Below, in pieces: positions 4,351-5,396 of a stretch of 5,396 nt of DNA. The notes under the pieces are model-generated. The model saw only the letters and a program-made list of their open reading frames with translations, searched no databases and had not been told where the DNA came from. Position 1 is the stretch's first letter. Every line of letters begins with the position of its first letter. The stretch is taken from NCBI GenBank assembly GCA_910586345.1, contig CAJUHC010000046.1, positions 1-5,396 on the forward strand, read 5' to 3'. The translations under genes were made by a program, and so were the position numbers. This DNA is from an uncultured Christensenella sp. (GTDB taxonomy: Bacteria > Bacillota > Clostridia > Christensenellales > Borkfalkiaceae).

Positions 4351-4674
4351 ATGGCGACGTCGATTGAATTTTTGAATTACTTTCTCGAACAGCTTAAAGA
4401 TATTTCGGATATTTCTTGCAGAAGAATGATGGGCGAATATCTGATTTATTATAGGGGGAAACTCGTTGGTAATATTTGCGATAACAGAGTGTTTATAAAG
4501 CCTGTATCTACTGCGCTCAATCTGTTACCGGGCGCAAGTATGTGCCCGCCCTATAAAGGCGCCAAAGATATGATTGTATTGGAAGACTTTGAAAATACAA
4601 CTTTTATTGCAGAGTTGTTTAATGCAATGTACGCTGAATTGCCTGAGCCGAAAATAAAAAAAAGAAAGTCATAA
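4351..4674 (+). CDS. TfoX/Sxy N-terminal domain protein
   Basis: A 107-residue protein consisting of just the TfoX N-terminal domain. Recognisable parts are MATSIEFLNYFLEQL at the start, CRRMMGEYLIYYRGKLVGNI (23-42), DNRVFIKP (44-51), PPYKGAKDMIVLED (66-79) and a helical end AELFNAMYAELPEPK before a basic tail KIKKRKS. In gammaproteobacteria TfoX/Sxy switches on competence genes with CRP. Stand-alone N-domains in Firmicutes have no established role and nothing here suggests competence, so I do not use the tfoX symbol. The start is set by GAGGTG four nt before the ATG and a consensus promoter with a 12-13-nt leader. It seems monocistronic, since gdhA has its own promoter. Confidence 0.88.
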   Translation: MATSIEFLNYFLEQLKDISDISCRRMMGEYLIYYRGKLVGNICDNRVFIKPVSTALNLLPGASMCPPYKGAKDMIVLEDFENTTFIAELFNAMYAELPEPKIKKRKS

Positions 4675-4703
4675 ATTTTGCTTATACATAAGTAAATAAA
4701 TCG

Positions 4704-4717
4704 TTATATATGTTCAC
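4704..4717 (+). repeat. 14-bp direct repeat, copy 1, upstream of gdhA promoter
   Basis: TTATATATGTTCAC, exactly repeated 65 bp further on. This copy lies upstream of the gdhA -35 box and overlaps the first bases of the inverted repeat at 4715-4750. Candidate regulator site. Confidence 0.6.
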
Positions 4718-4750
4718 AGGTTTAAAGTTTGATTAATCTTTAAGCCTGTG
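4715..4750 (+). promoter_or_regulatory. Inverted repeat overlapping the gdhA promoter
   Basis: 13-bp arms, CACAGG...AAAG (4715-4727) and CTTT...CCTGTG (4738-4750), one T-G pair and a 10-nt loop. It covers the gdhA -35 box and most of the spacer. As RNA from tfoX-domain read-through it could act as a terminator, but the following TTATAATTTTAT is a broken T run. As DNA it could be an operator. I cannot tell which. Confidence 0.55.
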
Positions 4751-4757
4751 TTATAAT
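4729..4757 (+). promoter_or_regulatory. Promoter of gdhA
   Basis: TTGATT (4729-4734), 17 bp, TATAAT (4752-4757). Start predicted near 4764, giving a leader of about 37 nt that contains the second copy of the 14-bp repeat. Confidence 0.75.
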
Positions 4758-4768
4758 TTTATCATAAA

Positions 4769-4782
4769 TTATATATGTTCAC
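4769..4782 (+). repeat. 14-bp direct repeat, copy 2, in the gdhA leader
   Basis: Identical TTATATATGTTCAC just downstream of the predicted transcription start and upstream of the ribosome binding site. Together with copy 1 it brackets the promoter at about six helical turns. Confidence 0.6.
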
Positions 4783-4786
4783 GCAT

Positions 4787-4804
4787 AAAAGGAGTATGAT
4801 TTGA
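4787..4804 (+). promoter_or_regulatory. gdhA ribosome binding site and TTG start context
   Basis: AAAAGGAG (4787-4794) is 6 nt before TTG 4801. A nearer ATG at 4796 is only 1 nt past the GGAG and reads ATG-ATT-TGA, stopping across the TTG, so it cannot start the protein. The TTG start puts residues K89, K113, K125 and D165 exactly at C. symbiosum glutamate dehydrogenase numbering, which supports it. Confidence 0.85.
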
Positions 4805-5396
4805 AATACGTAGAACAGGTTCTTGAAAATTTAAAAAAACACAATCCCAACGAGCCCGAATTTCATCAGGCGGCAACAGAGATTTTAACGACTCTCGCGC
4901 CCGTAGTAGAAAAACATCCGGAGTATGAAAGAGCCGGACTTTTGGAGAGATTTGTGGAACCTGAAAGGGTAATATTGTTCCGTGTACCTTGGGTTGACGA
5001 CAACGGCAAAGTAAACGTAAATAAAGGTTACCGCGTTCAGTTTAACAGCGCAATAGGACCTTATAAAGGCGGGCTCAGATTTCATCCTTCCGTCAATTTA
5101 TCTATTATCAAATTTCTCGGGTTGGAACAGATTTTAAAGAACAGCCTTACAGGGCTTCCGATAGGCGGAGGAAAAGGCGGTTCCGATTTTGACCCCAAAG
5201 GAAAATCCGACAGAGAAGTAATGTCGTTTTGTCAAAGTTTTATGACCGAACTTTACCGACATATCGGCGCTGACACCGACGTTCCCGCCGGAGATATAGG
5301 AGTCGGCGCAAGAGAAATAGGTTATTTATTCGGACAGTATAAGCGTATACGCGACGAGCACGTAGGTGTGCTAACGGGCAGAGGTCTCACTTACGG
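4801..5396 (+). CDS. gdhA: Glutamate dehydrogenase, N-terminal part (runs off the window)
   Basis: 198 codons are visible of an expected 445-450. The enzyme interconverts glutamate with 2-oxoglutarate plus ammonia, using NAD(P). The visible part is the substrate domain: FRVPWVDDNGKVNVNKGYRVQFN, then GPYKGGLRFHPSVNLS (K89 binds the 2-oxoglutarate/glutamate carboxylate), K113, GGGKGGSDFDPKGKS (catalytic K125), ELYRHIGADTDVPAGDIGVGAREIGYLFGQYK (catalytic D165), and GVLTGRGLTY at the edge. It belongs to the hexameric small-subunit family of E. coli GdhA and C. symbiosum GDH. The nucleotide-binding domain lies outside the window, so NAD versus NADP use is undecided; the GRGLTY stretch resembles the NADP-type GKGLxxGGS, a weak hint. 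The TTG start, promoter and possible operator are listed separately. Confidence 0.95.
   Translation, partial: MKYVEQVLENLKKHNPNEPEFHQAATEILTTLAPVVEKHPEYERAGLLERFVEPERVILFRVPWVDDNGKVNVNKGYRVQFNSAIGPYKGGLRFHPSVNLSIIKFLGLEQILKNSLTGLPIGGGKGGSDFDPKGKSDREVMSFCQSFMTELYRHIGADTDVPAGDIGVGAREIGYLFGQYKRIRDEHVGVLTGRGLTY

Overview
The window looks like a chromosomal stretch of an AT-rich, low-GC Gram-positive anaerobe of the Clostridia type, probably an uncultured gut or rumen lineage. This is inferred from AT-rich spacers, strong AGGAG ribosome binding sites, near-consensus sigma-A promoters with 17-bp spacers, a TTG start, and protein sequences close to clostridial forms (glutamate dehydrogenase numbering matches the Clostridium symbiosum enzyme). 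No phage, transposase, CRISPR or plasmid gene is visible.

Layout. Bases 1-352 hold a head-to-tail array: two identical 139-bp units, each opening with the first 56 nt of a tRNA-Gly, followed by one intact tRNA-Gly(CCC) on the + strand. A bidirectional terminator separates it from three minus-strand metabolic genes: a DegV-family fatty-acid-binding protein (398-1270, own promoter), RidA (1346-1717) and a one-ACT-domain threonine dehydratase (1726-2928, strong promoter at 2962-2990). Next on the minus strand is an exported protein of unknown function (3094-3837). Then comes tRNA-Ser(CGA) (3976-4063, minus), again preceded in its own direction by tandem 88-bp units built from its own 5' end. A divergent promoter pair at 4248-4331 serves this tRNA array and a + strand TfoX N-terminal-domain protein (4351-4674). 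The window ends inside a + strand glutamate dehydrogenase (from 4801).

Functional logic. Threonine dehydratase and RidA are a textbook pair: the PLP enzyme releases reactive enamine/imine intermediates and RidA hydrolyses them to 2-keto acids. They are 8 nt apart, with the ridA ribosome binding site overlapping the ilvA stop codon. With glutamate dehydrogenase, the neighbourhood leans towards amino-acid catabolism and nitrogen flow, though gdhA is a separate unit on the other strand.

The most unusual content is the pair of tRNA-linked tandem arrays. Two unrelated tRNA genes, both C34 isoacceptors that read one G-ending codon each, carry upstream copies of their own 5' ends. In each, the tRNA interior is interrupted or replaced by a short GC-rich foldable core, and a remnant of the same tRNA's 3' side follows. 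For tRNA-Ser a good promoter lies upstream of the array, so the repeats should be transcribed as a structured leader on the pre-tRNA. Whether this is decayed tandem duplication, a tRNA-targeting mini-element or a leader RNA with a function cannot be decided from sequence alone.
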